DNA of 64,000 nt from Streptosporangium sp. NBC_01495 (GTDB taxonomy: Bacteria > Actinomycetota > Actinomycetes > Streptosporangiales > Streptosporangiaceae): NCBI RefSeq assembly GCF_036250735.1, contig NZ_CP109430.1, forward strand, positions 6,758,001 through 6,822,000. The letters are read 5' to 3'. The translations under genes and the position numbers were made by a program. Below the pieces are notes generated by a model. The model ran no database searches. It was not told the origin of the DNA and saw only the letters and a program-made list of their open reading frames with translations. Positions 9,101 to 16,643 of the stretch are shown here, piece after piece (positions within the stretch are counted from its first letter, which is position 1; the number at the start of each line of letters is the position of its first letter).

Positions 9101-9671
9101 TGATCTCCAGGTAGTAGTTGTCCTTGCCGAACAGGTCCTGGAACCTGGCCGCCGCCGCGACCGCCTCGTCGTACTGGCCCAGGCGCAGGCGGGTCTGCAC
9201 CTCACCCGACGGGCAGCCGGTGGTGGCCATCAGGCCCTCGGAGTGCTCGGCGAGGATCTCGGCGTCCATCCGGGCCCACTTGCGGACGAAGCCCTCGGTG
9301 TAGGCGCGCGAGGAGAGCTTCATCAGGTTGCCCAGGCCGGTGGCGTTCTTCGCCCAGATGGTCATGTGGGTGTAGTAGCCACCCGCCGAGACGTCGTCGC
9401 GCTTCTGGTGCGGCTCGCCCCACAGCACCGGCTTCTTCTGGTGCCGGGAGGCGGGGGCGACGTAGGCCTCGATGCCGATGATCGGCTTGATCCCGGCCCC
9501 GGTCGCCTGCTTGTAGAAGTCGTAGGCGCCGTGCATGTTGCCGTGGTCGGTGATCGCGATGGCGGGCATGCCCAGGTCACCGACCTGTTTGAACATCTGC
9601 TTCAAACGGGCGGCTCCATCCAGCATGGAGTATTCCGTGTGAACGTGCAGATGCACAAACGAGTCTGACAT
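6150..9671 (-). CDS. dnaE: DNA polymerase III alpha subunit
   Basis: 1173 residues, the normal size for DnaE, the replicative polymerase catalytic subunit. The N-terminal PHP domain begins at once with LHVHTEYSMLDG. The polymerase palm holds the catalytic carboxylates: D416, D418 and D420 in PDVDIDF, and D580 in KMDFLGL. The Cys-rich and fingers segments (FQVDGGGMRSLLRL, YRPGPMG, YQEQVM) follow. A helix-hairpin-helix segment and a C-terminal OB-fold region near residues 1000-1090 (GGILSGLQRKVTKKG) bind DNA. AGGGGAGGA lies 8-15 bases before the ATG. It is DnaE1-like rather than the error-prone ImuC/DnaE2 type, judging by length and the complete C-terminal region. Confidence 0.96.
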   Translation of the reverse strand: MSDSFVHLHVHTEYSMLDGAARLKQMFKQVGDLGMPAIAITDHGNMHGAYDFYKQATGAGIKPIIGIEAYVAPASRHQKKPVLWGEPHQKRDDVSAGGYYTHMTIWAKNATGLGNLMKLSSRAYTEGFVRKWARMDAEILAEHSEGLMATTGCPSGEVQTRLRLGQYDEAVAAAARFQDLFGKDNYYLEIMDHGLDIERRVRDGLTRISHELNIPPLVTNDSHYTYESDATSHDALLCIQTGKQLSDPDRFRFDGSGYYIKNADEMRAVDSSDLWAEGCRNTLLVAEKVDPSGMFGFKNLMPIYPLPEGETEESWFRKEIWSGMERRFPEGVDEEHRAQIEFEMNVILQMGFPSYFLVVADFIMWAKNNGIRVGPGRGSAAGSLAAYALGITDLDPLPHGLIFERFLNPDRVSMPDVDIDFDERRRGDVIRYVTEKYGADKVAMIATFGTIKAKAAIKDAARVLGHPYALGDKVSKAFPPAVMGKDIPLSGIFDKDHPRYNEAGELRRLYEEDVDVKSAMDLGRGLEGLIRQTGVHAAGVIMSSEVLTDYIPIMRRDSDGVIITQFDYPTCETLGLLKMDFLGLRNLTIIDDCLKMIEANTGEAIDLLKLPLDNSDAYALLARGDTLGVFQVDGGGMRSLLRLMKPDNFEDISAALALYRPGPMGANSHTNYALRKNGQQEITPIHAELEEPLQEILGTTYGLIVYQEQVMAIAQKVAGFSLGKADLLRRAMGKKKKSELDKQYESFEQGMKDNGYSAAAIKSLWDILLPFSDYAFNKAHTAAYGLVCYWTAYLKANYPAEYMAGLLTSVKDDKDKSALYLNECRRMGIKVLPPDVNDSDFDFTPRGTDVRFGLSAIRNVGGNVVDGIIAARREKSRFADFKDFLRKVPMVVCNKRVIESLVKAGAFDSFGHVRKGLVMVHEQAVDSIIGIKKNEAQGQDSLFGAIEGAEDQTFDVQIPLGEWDKNTLLQFEREMLGLYVSDHPLFGVEHILASGADCTVAALQDEHRPDGQVVTVGGILSGLQRKVTKKGDTWVLTQLEDLEGAIEVMIFPSAYQLCATVLAEDAIVFVKGRLDKREDVGKIIAMEVTAPDLTREAGGPLAVSLALARCTPPVVGRLKEVLIAHPGTTEVHLQVHNGPKTTIVRLADRLRVSPSPALMGDLKQLLGPACLGA

Positions 9672-9778
9672 GCGGCCCCGTCCTCCCCTAGTCGCACCGT
9701 CGGCGAGGAAAGCGTATCCAAATCTGAGTTTCGAAAGTGACTCATGCGCTTCGGGTCACCTCCCGTTCGGGCTCCCCC

Positions 9779-10759
9779 TCACTCCGGGGACGCCTCGGTC
9801 CCGGGTGTCTCCGCGCCCCGCTCCCGAGACGCGGACCGGCGTTCCTCGGCGAGGTGGAGACCCGCCTCGATGACGGCGTTCATGATGGGGCCGAGCCTGG
9901 CCTCGCCCAGGACGGGGGCGCGGCGGGCCATCTCGGCGACCAGGCTGCGCTCGCGGTCGGCGTCGCGACCGGCGAAGCCTCCGACGGGCTTGAGGCGCTG
10001 GATGGTCCCGGCCAGTTCGGCGCGGCGTTCCAGGAGGACGGCGAGGGCGGCGTCGACGCGGTCGATGGCCTCCCGGGCGGCGACGACCGAGTCGGGGGTC
10101 TCCCTGCGGGTGAGGGCACCGACGATCTTCACGGCCTCGCGCACGGCCAGCGCGTCCCGCTCGCTGGAGGAGGGGTCCAGCAGCAGGCCGTCGGCACCGG
10201 CGGCGACCGCGGCGGAGGCCAGCGCGGGGTCGGCGCCGAGCCCGGCCAGGACGGGATGGTTCGATCTCTCGCGCGCGGCGCGCATCAGGGCCAGGTCGGG
10301 AGTGGCCGCGCCGAGGGGGGCACGGCCGCCGCTCTCGCAGAGCACGACCCTGCCGTTGCCCTCCGCCACGCAGCGGCCGGCGATCGCCAGCCACTCCTCC
10401 AGCGTCGCGGAGGGGTGGCGCTGGAGAAGCACCGGCAGGCCGAGCCCGGCGGCGGCGCGCACCAGCCCGGAGTCCCGCATCCAGGCCGCGCCGACCACCG
10501 TGCCGTCGGCCCTCTCGGCGATCAGCGGCAGGTCTCCCGCCGAGGACGGCTCCACCAGGACCGGTCCCGCCCCCCGGGCGCGGGCCGCCGCGATGGACTC
10601 GGCCGCGGAGACTTCCCCGCGGCGGTCTCGCAGGCTGATCCAGTGGGCGTCCGCGCCGGGTCCGCCGATCACCACGGCCGGCCCGGTTCCCACCGTGAGC
10701 GCGCCCAGCCGCACCGCCGCGCGTTCCGTGTGTACCGTGCACTGTGCGGTGGACGACAT
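9779..10759 (-). CDS. Chorismate mutase (AroQ type) with N-terminal DAHP-synthase-like domain
   Basis: 326 residues. Residues about 25-215 resemble a class I-beta DAHP synthase barrel (LPVLLQRHPSATLEEW, GRVVLCESGG, AGADGLLLDP), but catalytic positions are altered: the usual KPVLLKRG Lys is Gln, LCERG is LCESG, and the metal-binding Cys and His motifs are absent. Residues about 225-310 form an AroQ chorismate mutase helix set (IDRVD..L..LLERR.ELA..I..LK, then DADRER). The C-terminal domain would convert chorismate to prephenate for Phe/Tyr synthesis; the N-terminal domain is probably a non-catalytic regulatory or scaffolding module (inference). An attenuator-like leader lies upstream. Confidence 0.75.
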   Translation of the reverse strand: MSSTAQCTVHTERAAVRLGALTVGTGPAVVIGGPGADAHWISLRDRRGEVSAAESIAAARARGAGPVLVEPSSAGDLPLIAERADGTVVGAAWMRDSGLVRAAAGLGLPVLLQRHPSATLEEWLAIAGRCVAEGNGRVVLCESGGRAPLGAATPDLALMRAARERSNHPVLAGLGADPALASAAVAAGADGLLLDPSSSERDALAVREAVKIVGALTRRETPDSVVAAREAIDRVDAALAVLLERRAELAGTIQRLKPVGGFAGRDADRERSLVAEMARRAPVLGEARLGPIMNAVIEAGLHLAEERRSASRERGAETPGTEASPE

Positions 10760-10842
10760 GAGACTCCCCAGGTTCGGCCGACGCGCGTCCCGCGAGCCGG
10801 CGGCCGTTCGGAAAGGGACTTCGGACTTCGGACAGAGAAAAA

Positions 10843-10865
10843 GGCAGAGACTTCGCGTCTCCGCC
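10843..10865 (-). terminator. Leader terminator (attenuator) before the chorismate mutase gene
   Basis: Read on the minus strand, GGCGGAGAC, a GCGAA loop and GTCTCTGCC form a nine-pair stem (one G-U pair) followed at once by TTTTTCTCTG. This is a classic intrinsic terminator, yet it lies about 85 bases upstream of the chorismate mutase start rather than after a gene, as expected for an attenuator. Confidence 0.6.
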
Positions 10866-10869
10866 TGGT

Positions 10870-10941
10870 GCCGGCTCCGGCTGGTCGCTAGTTCACACCG
10901 TCACGACCGGCTCTCCGGAGCCGGCTCGATAAACGCGAAGT
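10870..10941 (-). promoter_or_regulatory. Competing RNA pairings of the attenuator leader
   Basis: Two mutually exclusive arrangements are visible. Bases 10915-10925 can pair with 10870-10880 over 11 perfect positions (minus-strand GCCGGCTCCGG with CCGGAGCCGGC). Bases 10933-10941, inside the leader reading frame around its Phe codons, are perfectly complementary over nine bases to 10850-10858 in the terminator apex. Such alternatives are what a transcription attenuator needs; the actual switch logic is not determined by inspection. Confidence 0.4.
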
Positions 10942-10951
10942 GACAGGTCAT
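10901..10951 (-). CDS. Putative leader peptide of the chorismate mutase gene
   Basis: A 16-codon frame, MTCHFAFIEPAPESRS, with Phe codons at positions 5 and 7. No ribosome-binding site is present, but TAGGAT at 10959-10964 lies seven bases before the ATG at the spacing expected of a -10 box for a leaderless transcript. Peptide-mediated attenuation is known for aromatic amino-acid genes of actinomycetes, though usually with Trp codons. Sensing of Phe supply is inference from the codons and the downstream gene. Confidence 0.4.
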   Translation of the reverse strand: MTCHFAFIEPAPESRS

Positions 10952-10958
10952 GGGGGCA

Positions 10959-10964
10959 ATCCTA
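10959..10964 (-). promoter_or_regulatory. -10 box of the chorismate mutase leader
   Basis: TAGGAT on the minus strand matches the TANNNT pattern of the main actinobacterial sigma factor and ends seven bases before the leader ATG. No good -35 hexamer is seen. Confidence 0.35.
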
Positions 10965-11095
10965 GGTCACCTTCCTGACATCCGCCACGTACTGGACAGC
11001 GCATCTCAAGATATGGACTTTTCTACGGCGTGTGAGTCGATCACTTTACCGGGCTATGAGAGTATTCGGGGGTTCAGAAGGAGGTAAGCCGGTTG

Positions 11096-13780
11096 ATGGC
11101 CGAAGCACAGCCCGAGGGGCGCCGTATCGCCTCCCGCTACCAGCTGCTCGAAGCCATCGGGCGGGGTGGCATGGGCATCGTGTGGCGGGCCCACGACGAG
11201 CTCCTCGACCGTGAGGTCGCGATCAAGGAGGTCCGCTACGCCGACATGCTCGGCGAGGACAGCCAGGAGGACTTCAACCGGCGCACCAAGCGCGAGGCGC
11301 GTGCGGCCGGGCGCCTGACGCACCCGAACGTGGTGGTCGTCCACGACGTCGTCGAGGAGGACGGGCGTCCCTGGATCGTCATGCAGCTGGTGGAGTCGCG
11401 CTCCCTCGGCAAGGTGCTGCGCCAGGACGGGCCGCTGCCTCCGCGGCGGGTCGCGGAGATCGGCCTCAAGCTGCTGGAGGCGCTGCGCGCCGCCCACGCC
11501 CAGGGGGTGCTGCACCGCGACGTCAAGCCGGAGAACGTGCTGCTGGCCGACGACGGCCGGGTGGTGCTGACCGACTTCGGCATCGCCACGCTCGAGGCCG
11601 AGACCGCGCTGACCATGACCGGCATCGCGGGCACGCCCGCCTTCATCCCGCCGGAGCGCATCAAGGGCGGCAGCGCGCAGCGCGAGTCCGACCTGTGGTC
11701 GCTCGGCGCGACCCTGTACGCCGCCGTCGAGGGCAAGCCCCCGCACGACCGGGGCGGGGCGCTGCCGACCATGCACGCCATCCTGAACGACGAGCCCGAG
11801 CCCCCGGTCCACGCCGGGCCGCTGGCTCCCGTCCTCGAAGGGCTGCTCCGCAAGGATCCGGCGCTGCGCATGCCCTACAAGGAGGCCGTACGGCTGCTGC
11901 GCAGGGTGGCCGAGGGCGAGAGCGACCGGGACCGGCCCGCCAGGACCGCCGTCATGCCGGCCGTGAACCCCGGGGACGACACCGATCCCGGGATCCGCTT
12001 CCAGCCCGGCGCCGTCCCCGAGACGGGCGCGAAGCTGGACTCCGTACCCTCGGAACCCTCGGACTCCAAGGACGAGGCCGCTCCCGCGCCCCGCGAGAAG
12101 CCGCGCAAGGCCGCCGCGAAGGCACCGGCCGAAGCCGTACGGCCGAAGCCCGCCCCCGCGAAGCCCGCTCCCTCGGCGGCCGGTTCAGCGGCGGCCGGTT
12201 CAGCGGCGGCCGGTTCAGCGGAGAAGGCGAAGGAGGCACCGGAGAAGGCCTCGTCCGCCGCGAAGGGCGGCCAGCCTCCCGAGGCCGAAGCCGGATCACC
12301 CGCTTCAGACGCCGGAGCGGGATCACCCGCCGCGGACGCCGGAGCGGGTGCACTGGCTCCCGAGGCGGGAGCGGGCTCGAAGGCGAGCCGTCCCACCGGC
12401 GAGGCCACCCCCGCTCCCCCGGCGTCCTCCGCCGCCGAGGCCGCGCCTCCGGTCCTGCCCAGGTTCGCCCCGAAACCGAAACCCGCCACCGGCGCGAAGC
12501 CCACCCCGAAACCCGAACCCGAACCCGCCGCCGAGGCCGCGCCTCCGATCCTGCCCAGGTTCGCCCCCAAGCCGAAACCCGCCACCGGCCCCGCCCCGAG
12601 CCCCGAGCCCGCCCCGGAGCCCGAGGACGCGGCGCCCCCGGTCCTGCCCAGGTTCGCGCCCAAACCGAAACCCGCCACCGGCGCGAAGCCCACCCCGAAA
12701 CCCGAGCCCGCCGCCGACGTCGCACCGGCCCATGAGACGAAGCCTGGCACGGTGCCCTCCGCGTCCGCCGGCCTCGCCGCCGGGAAGAGACCCGTCGCGC
12801 CCAGGACGAGCCGCGAGAACGCCCCGCCGGCCACGGAGCCGGGATCCGAGCGTCGGAGGCCCGTCTCGCGTCCCAACCCCTTCCCGCCCGTGGGGCGCGA
12901 GCCCGCGCCGAGGCCGGAGCCCGCCGGGGAACGGGAACCCGCCTCCGCCTCCAGGGCCGAGCCCGCCGCACGGGAGGAGCCCCCGGCCCCCTCCTACGGG
13001 GACCACGGCCACGGGACCGGCACGTTCGCCCCCGGGGGGCCGGACACCTCCCGGGTGAAGCGGGGTCTGCTGGTGCTCGTGCCCGCGCTGCTGATCGTCG
13101 GCGGGATCGCCGGCTGGCTCGGCATGCGCAGCGGCGACGAGACCCCGCAGGCCAGGCCGGGCGAGGCGGGCGCGTCCAGCGCGTCGAACGCCCCGAGCGG
13201 TGCCACCGAGACGACCCCGGAGGGCTCGCCGGACCCGGAGACGTCACCGTCCTCCTCAACGTCCCCGTCGTCCCCGTCAGGGTCCCCTTCGGCGTCCCCG
13301 TCGTCCAGCCCGAGCCCCACCAAGACGGAGGAGAAGTCCCCCCTCCCCTCCGGCTGGAAGATGCACAAGGACAGCAACGGCTTCTCGATCGGCCTGCCCA
13401 AGGGGTGGGGCGTGGACAAGCGGCCCGGCAATCAGGTGTGGTTCCGCGGCCCCGACCGGACGAGCTTCGTCTTCGTCGAGTACGTCGACAAGGCGGGCCC
13501 CGATCCGAAGAAGGACTGGGAGAACCAGGAGAGAGTCGTCCGGGGCGGCTTCTCCGGCTACGACCGGATCAGGATCGCGAACGTCAAGTACATGGTGAAG
13601 GCCGCCGACTGGGAGTTCACCTGGAACACCAGCTCGGGCAAGGTCCGCGTGATCAACCGGGGGTTCGTCACCAAGGGCGGCCGGGGGTATGCGATTTACT
13701 GGCATACCCTGGCCAAGGACTGGAAGAAGAACATGCACCTCTTCGAGGGGTTCACCGCGACCTTCTCCTCGAAAAAGTGA
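11096..13780 (+). CDS. Transmembrane Ser/Thr protein kinase, PASTA-less, with C-terminal extracytoplasmic domain
   Basis: 894 residues of the actinobacterial Pkn type. The kinase domain spans about 15-275: glycine loop GRGGMG at 22-27, Lys44 in AIKEV, catalytic Asp142 in HRDVKPEN and DFG at 160-162. About 380 Pro/Ala/Lys-rich residues follow, including a thrice-repeated block. One membrane segment lies at 657-678. A Ser/Thr/Pro stalk then leads to a ~140-residue outer domain starting at GWKMHKDSNGF, which is also present in the next kinase. AAGGAGG precedes both a TTG at 11093 and the ATG at 11096; I use the ATG. The next kinase starts 45 bp downstream, probably in the same transcript. Confidence 0.92.
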   Translation: MAEAQPEGRRIASRYQLLEAIGRGGMGIVWRAHDELLDREVAIKEVRYADMLGEDSQEDFNRRTKREARAAGRLTHPNVVVVHDVVEEDGRPWIVMQLVESRSLGKVLRQDGPLPPRRVAEIGLKLLEALRAAHAQGVLHRDVKPENVLLADDGRVVLTDFGIATLEAETALTMTGIAGTPAFIPPERIKGGSAQRESDLWSLGATLYAAVEGKPPHDRGGALPTMHAILNDEPEPPVHAGPLAPVLEGLLRKDPALRMPYKEAVRLLRRVAEGESDRDRPARTAVMPAVNPGDDTDPGIRFQPGAVPETGAKLDSVPSEPSDSKDEAAPAPREKPRKAAAKAPAEAVRPKPAPAKPAPSAAGSAAAGSAAAGSAEKAKEAPEKASSAAKGGQPPEAEAGSPASDAGAGSPAADAGAGALAPEAGAGSKASRPTGEATPAPPASSAAEAAPPVLPRFAPKPKPATGAKPTPKPEPEPAAEAAPPILPRFAPKPKPATGPAPSPEPAPEPEDAAPPVLPRFAPKPKPATGAKPTPKPEPAADVAPAHETKPGTVPSASAGLAAGKRPVAPRTSRENAPPATEPGSERRRPVSRPNPFPPVGREPAPRPEPAGEREPASASRAEPAAREEPPAPSYGDHGHGTGTFAPGGPDTSRVKRGLLVLVPALLIVGGIAGWLGMRSGDETPQARPGEAGASSASNAPSGATETTPEGSPDPETSPSSSTSPSSPSGSPSASPSSSPSPTKTEEKSPLPSGWKMHKDSNGFSIGLPKGWGVDKRPGNQVWFRGPDRTSFVFVEYVDKAGPDPKKDWENQERVVRGGFSGYDRIRIANVKYMVKAADWEFTWNTSSGKVRVINRGFVTKGGRGYAIYWHTLAKDWKKNMHLFEGFTATFSSKK
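12436..12717 (+). repeat. Threefold internal repeat in the kinase linker
   Basis: Three tandem units of about 90-97 bp encode variants of APPVLPRFAPKPKPATG followed by a Pro/Lys/Glu segment. They begin near 12436, 12533 and 12621. A shorter repeat of GSAAA units lies at 12180-12222. These code for a disordered linker between kinase domain and membrane and look like recent expansions. Confidence 0.75.
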
Positions 13781-13825
13781 GCGGGAGCCCTACCGCCCGC
13801 GGTCAGTGAGCTTGGGAGGGCGGGG

Positions 13826-15790
13826 ATGGCGGAAAGAAAGGTGGCGGGCCGCTACCGGCTGCTCGAACACATCGGCGAGGGCGGCATGGGCATCGTCTGG
13901 CGCGCCCACGACGAGCTCCTCGACCGGGTGGTGGCCGTCAAGGAGGTCCGCCACCGGGGGGTCGACGAGGCCACCCGCACCGACCTGAACCGGCGCACCA
14001 TCCGCGAGGCCAGGACCGCGGGGCGCCTCGACCATCCTTCCGTGGTCATCGTGCACGACGTGGTCGAGGAGGACGGGCGGCCCTGGATCGTGATGCAGCT
14101 GGTCCGGTCCCGCTCGCTGGGTGAGATCGTCCGCTCGGGCGGGCCGCTCCCGCCCGAGCGGGTCGCCTCGGTGGGGCTGCACGTGCTGGGCGCGCTGCGG
14201 GCCGCGCACGCCGCGGGGGTGCTGCACCGCGACGTCAAGCCGGAGAACGTGCTGCTGGCCGACGACGGCCGGGTGGTGCTGACCGACTTCGGCATCGCCT
14301 CCATGACGCAGGAGACCGGCATCACCCGTACGGGCGCGATGGTGGGCACTCCCGCGTTCCTGCCCCCCGAGCGGTTGCACGGGCTGCCCGCCACCCCCGA
14401 GTCGGACCTGTGGTCGCTCGGGGCGACGCTGTACGCGGCCATGGAGGGCCGCCCCCCGTTCGAGCGGGCCACGGCCGCCGCCACCATGATGGCGGTCCTC
14501 CACGGCGAGCCGAGCCCCATGACCCACTCGGGTCCCCTGTCGATGGCGATCCTCGGGCTGATGGCCAGGGACCCCGCCGCCCGGATGGTCCCCGACCAGG
14601 TCGAGGCCCTGCTCAACCGCGCCTCCTCCTCCGGTCCGGCCTCCGGGCGGGCGGCGCGTCCCGGGCAGCGGGCGTACGGCTCCCCCGGGTTCCAGACCGA
14701 CCCGCCGCGTGCCGACCCGCCGCCGCTTCAGGACGCGGCGCGGGACGCGTGGCGGCCGGAGTACGGGGATCCCCTGGGCGGTCCCGGGCAGCCTCGCCAC
14801 CCGGCCGCGCACACGCACCCCGGGCAGTCCCCGTACGCGGCCGGGCACACGCCCGCCGAGCAGTCCCGTCCCCCGGCGGCGCGCACGCGGCCGGAGCAGC
14901 CTCCGTACACGCCCCACACGCCCCCCGAGCCGTACACGCACCCCGGGCAGTCCCCGTACACACACCCCGGGCAGCAGGCCTACGCGCACCACGAGCAGCC
15001 TCCGTACGCGCAGGTCGGGCAGGTCGGGCAGGTCGGGCAGCAGGCGTACGGCTCCGAACCCCCGCCTCCCGGCTCCTGGCCGGGGCGGGAGCAGCCCACG
15101 GACACGGGGGCCGAGCCCGCGCGGCGGGCGAGGGCGGGGCGACTGGCGCTCCTGGCCGGGGTGCCCGCGCTCGTGGTGACGGTCGGGATCGGCGCGTGGC
15201 TGGTCCTGCGGGATCCGGGCGCTCCGGTGGACACCGGTGACAACCGGGCCGACGCCACGGCCCCGATCACCGCCCCCACCCCCGCCACGCCGCCGGAGGC
15301 GACCTCCACCCCGGAGGCGACCCCGACGGCGACGCCGCGTCCGGCCAGAACCGTCCCCAGGGGCTGGCGGCTGCACCGCGACCCGATGGGCTTCTCCGTC
15401 GCGGTGCCCAGGAACTGGCAGGTCAAGCGGTTCTCCGGCCGCGACAGGGTGGAGTTCCGCGCCCCCGGCGCGAGCGGTGTCCTGTGGATCGAGTCGACCG
15501 ACGACCCGGAGACGAACCCGGTCAGGCACTGGGAGAAGGTGGAGCGGGCCGGAACGGCCGACAACGTCTGGCCGGGCTACCGGCGGATCGGCATCACCCC
15601 GCTGGTGTACCGGGGGGTGCCGGCCGCCGACTGGGAGTTCACCTACCTCAAGAACGGGGTCCGCACGCGCGTCCTGGACCGGGGCTTCCGCACCCTCGCC
15701 GACAGGCCGTACGCGATCTACTGGGAGAGCCCGGCCTCCGGGTGGGACCGCTCGTTCTTCGACATGTTCACCAGGACCTTCCGGCCGTGA
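13826..15790 (+). CDS. Transmembrane Ser/Thr protein kinase, paralogue of the preceding one
   Basis: 654 residues. The kinase domain has GEGGMG at 17-22, Lys39, catalytic Asp136 in HRDVKPEN and DFG at 154-156; long stretches are nearly identical to the upstream kinase. The juxtamembrane linker is rich in Pro, Tyr, Gln and His with THPGQSPY-like units. One membrane segment at about 440-461 leads to an outer domain starting at GWRLHRDPMGF, homologous to that of the upstream kinase and sharing the AADWEFT and YAIYW positions. GGGAGGG precedes the ATG. The stop overlaps the GTG of the AraC gene, so kinase, regulator and exporter are probably co-expressed. The outer domain may sense an envelope signal; its ligand is unknown. 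Confidence 0.92.
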   Translation: MAERKVAGRYRLLEHIGEGGMGIVWRAHDELLDRVVAVKEVRHRGVDEATRTDLNRRTIREARTAGRLDHPSVVIVHDVVEEDGRPWIVMQLVRSRSLGEIVRSGGPLPPERVASVGLHVLGALRAAHAAGVLHRDVKPENVLLADDGRVVLTDFGIASMTQETGITRTGAMVGTPAFLPPERLHGLPATPESDLWSLGATLYAAMEGRPPFERATAAATMMAVLHGEPSPMTHSGPLSMAILGLMARDPAARMVPDQVEALLNRASSSGPASGRAARPGQRAYGSPGFQTDPPRADPPPLQDAARDAWRPEYGDPLGGPGQPRHPAAHTHPGQSPYAAGHTPAEQSRPPAARTRPEQPPYTPHTPPEPYTHPGQSPYTHPGQQAYAHHEQPPYAQVGQVGQVGQQAYGSEPPPPGSWPGREQPTDTGAEPARRARAGRLALLAGVPALVVTVGIGAWLVLRDPGAPVDTGDNRADATAPITAPTPATPPEATSTPEATPTATPRPARTVPRGWRLHRDPMGFSVAVPRNWQVKRFSGRDRVEFRAPGASGVLWIESTDDPETNPVRHWEKVERAGTADNVWPGYRRIGITPLVYRGVPAADWEFTYLKNGVRTRVLDRGFRTLADRPYAIYWESPASGWDRSFFDMFTRTFRP

Positions 15791-16620
15791 GCGACCTGGA
15801 GAGGGCGCGTTTCTGGCGTACCCCGGCCCTGCCGGGGGTGGAACTCCTCAAGGCCAGATACGTGACCCACCGCTTCCCGCCGCACGCGCACGAGGGGTAC
15901 ACGATCGCGATGATCCTGTCCGGGCTGGAGGAGTTCGCCTACCGGGGCACCGTCCACCGCGTGGGTCCGGGCAGCCTGGCCATGCTCAACCCCCAGGAGG
16001 CCCACGACGGCCACGCGGGCGTCCCCGACGGGTGGTCCTACCGGGTGCTGTACCCGTCGGTCGAGTTCGTCTCCGACATCGCCGACGAGCTGATGACCGG
16101 GCCCGGCACCCCCTGTTTCCCCGAGACCGTCGTCCATCACCCGCCCACCGTCGCGCTGCTACTGGCCGCGCACGACGCCGCGGAGGGGGGCGACGACCTC
16201 GCCTCCTCGACGCTGGCCCGCACGGCCTTCGCCGCCCTGCTCAGCCGGCACGCCTCCCGCCGTCCCCCGGGCACGCCGCGCTGGGACAACGACCCGGCGG
16301 TGCGGCGTGCCCGGGAGATCCTGCACGAGCGGCTCGTCGGCCCGCCCACGATCGAGGACCTGGCGCGGGCGGTGGGCATGAGCCCCTTCGCCCTGATCCG
16401 GGCTTTCAAGGCGGCCACCGGGCTGCCCCCGCACGCCTACCTGAACACGCTGCGGATCATCCGGGCCCGGCGGCTTCTCCAGGCGGGCACGCCTCCCGCG
16501 CAGGTCGCCGGGGACGTGGGGTTCACCGACCAGGCCCACCTGAGCAGGCACTTCAAGCGGACGGTGGGCGTGCCACCGGCCGCGTACCAGCGCGCAGGAA
16601 CGTACAAGACCGGGGCCTGA
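15787..16620 (+). CDS. AraC-family transcription regulator with cupin sensor domain
   Basis: 277 residues. The first ~100 form a cupin-like AraC ligand domain (FPPHAHEGYTIAMILSG, LAMLNPQEAHDGHA). The last ~100 form two helix-turn-helix motifs (IEDLARAVGMSPFALIRAFKAATG and the signature VAGDVGFTDQAHLSRHFKR). The GTG overlaps the kinase stop as GTGA, and a frame open further upstream is just read-through of kinase sequence. AraC regulators with this sensor often sit beside AzlCD or LysE exporters and respond to amino acids. The next two genes are such an exporter, which suggests a local regulator. Confidence 0.88.
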   Translation: MSDLERARFWRTPALPGVELLKARYVTHRFPPHAHEGYTIAMILSGLEEFAYRGTVHRVGPGSLAMLNPQEAHDGHAGVPDGWSYRVLYPSVEFVSDIADELMTGPGTPCFPETVVHHPPTVALLLAAHDAAEGGDDLASSTLARTAFAALLSRHASRRPPGTPRWDNDPAVRRAREILHERLVGPPTIEDLARAVGMSPFALIRAFKAATGLPPHAYLNTLRIIRARRLLQAGTPPAQVAGDVGFTDQAHLSRHFKRTVGVPPAAYQRAGTYKTGA

Positions 16621-16643
16621 AACCGTACATAAGCTCCCTTTCC

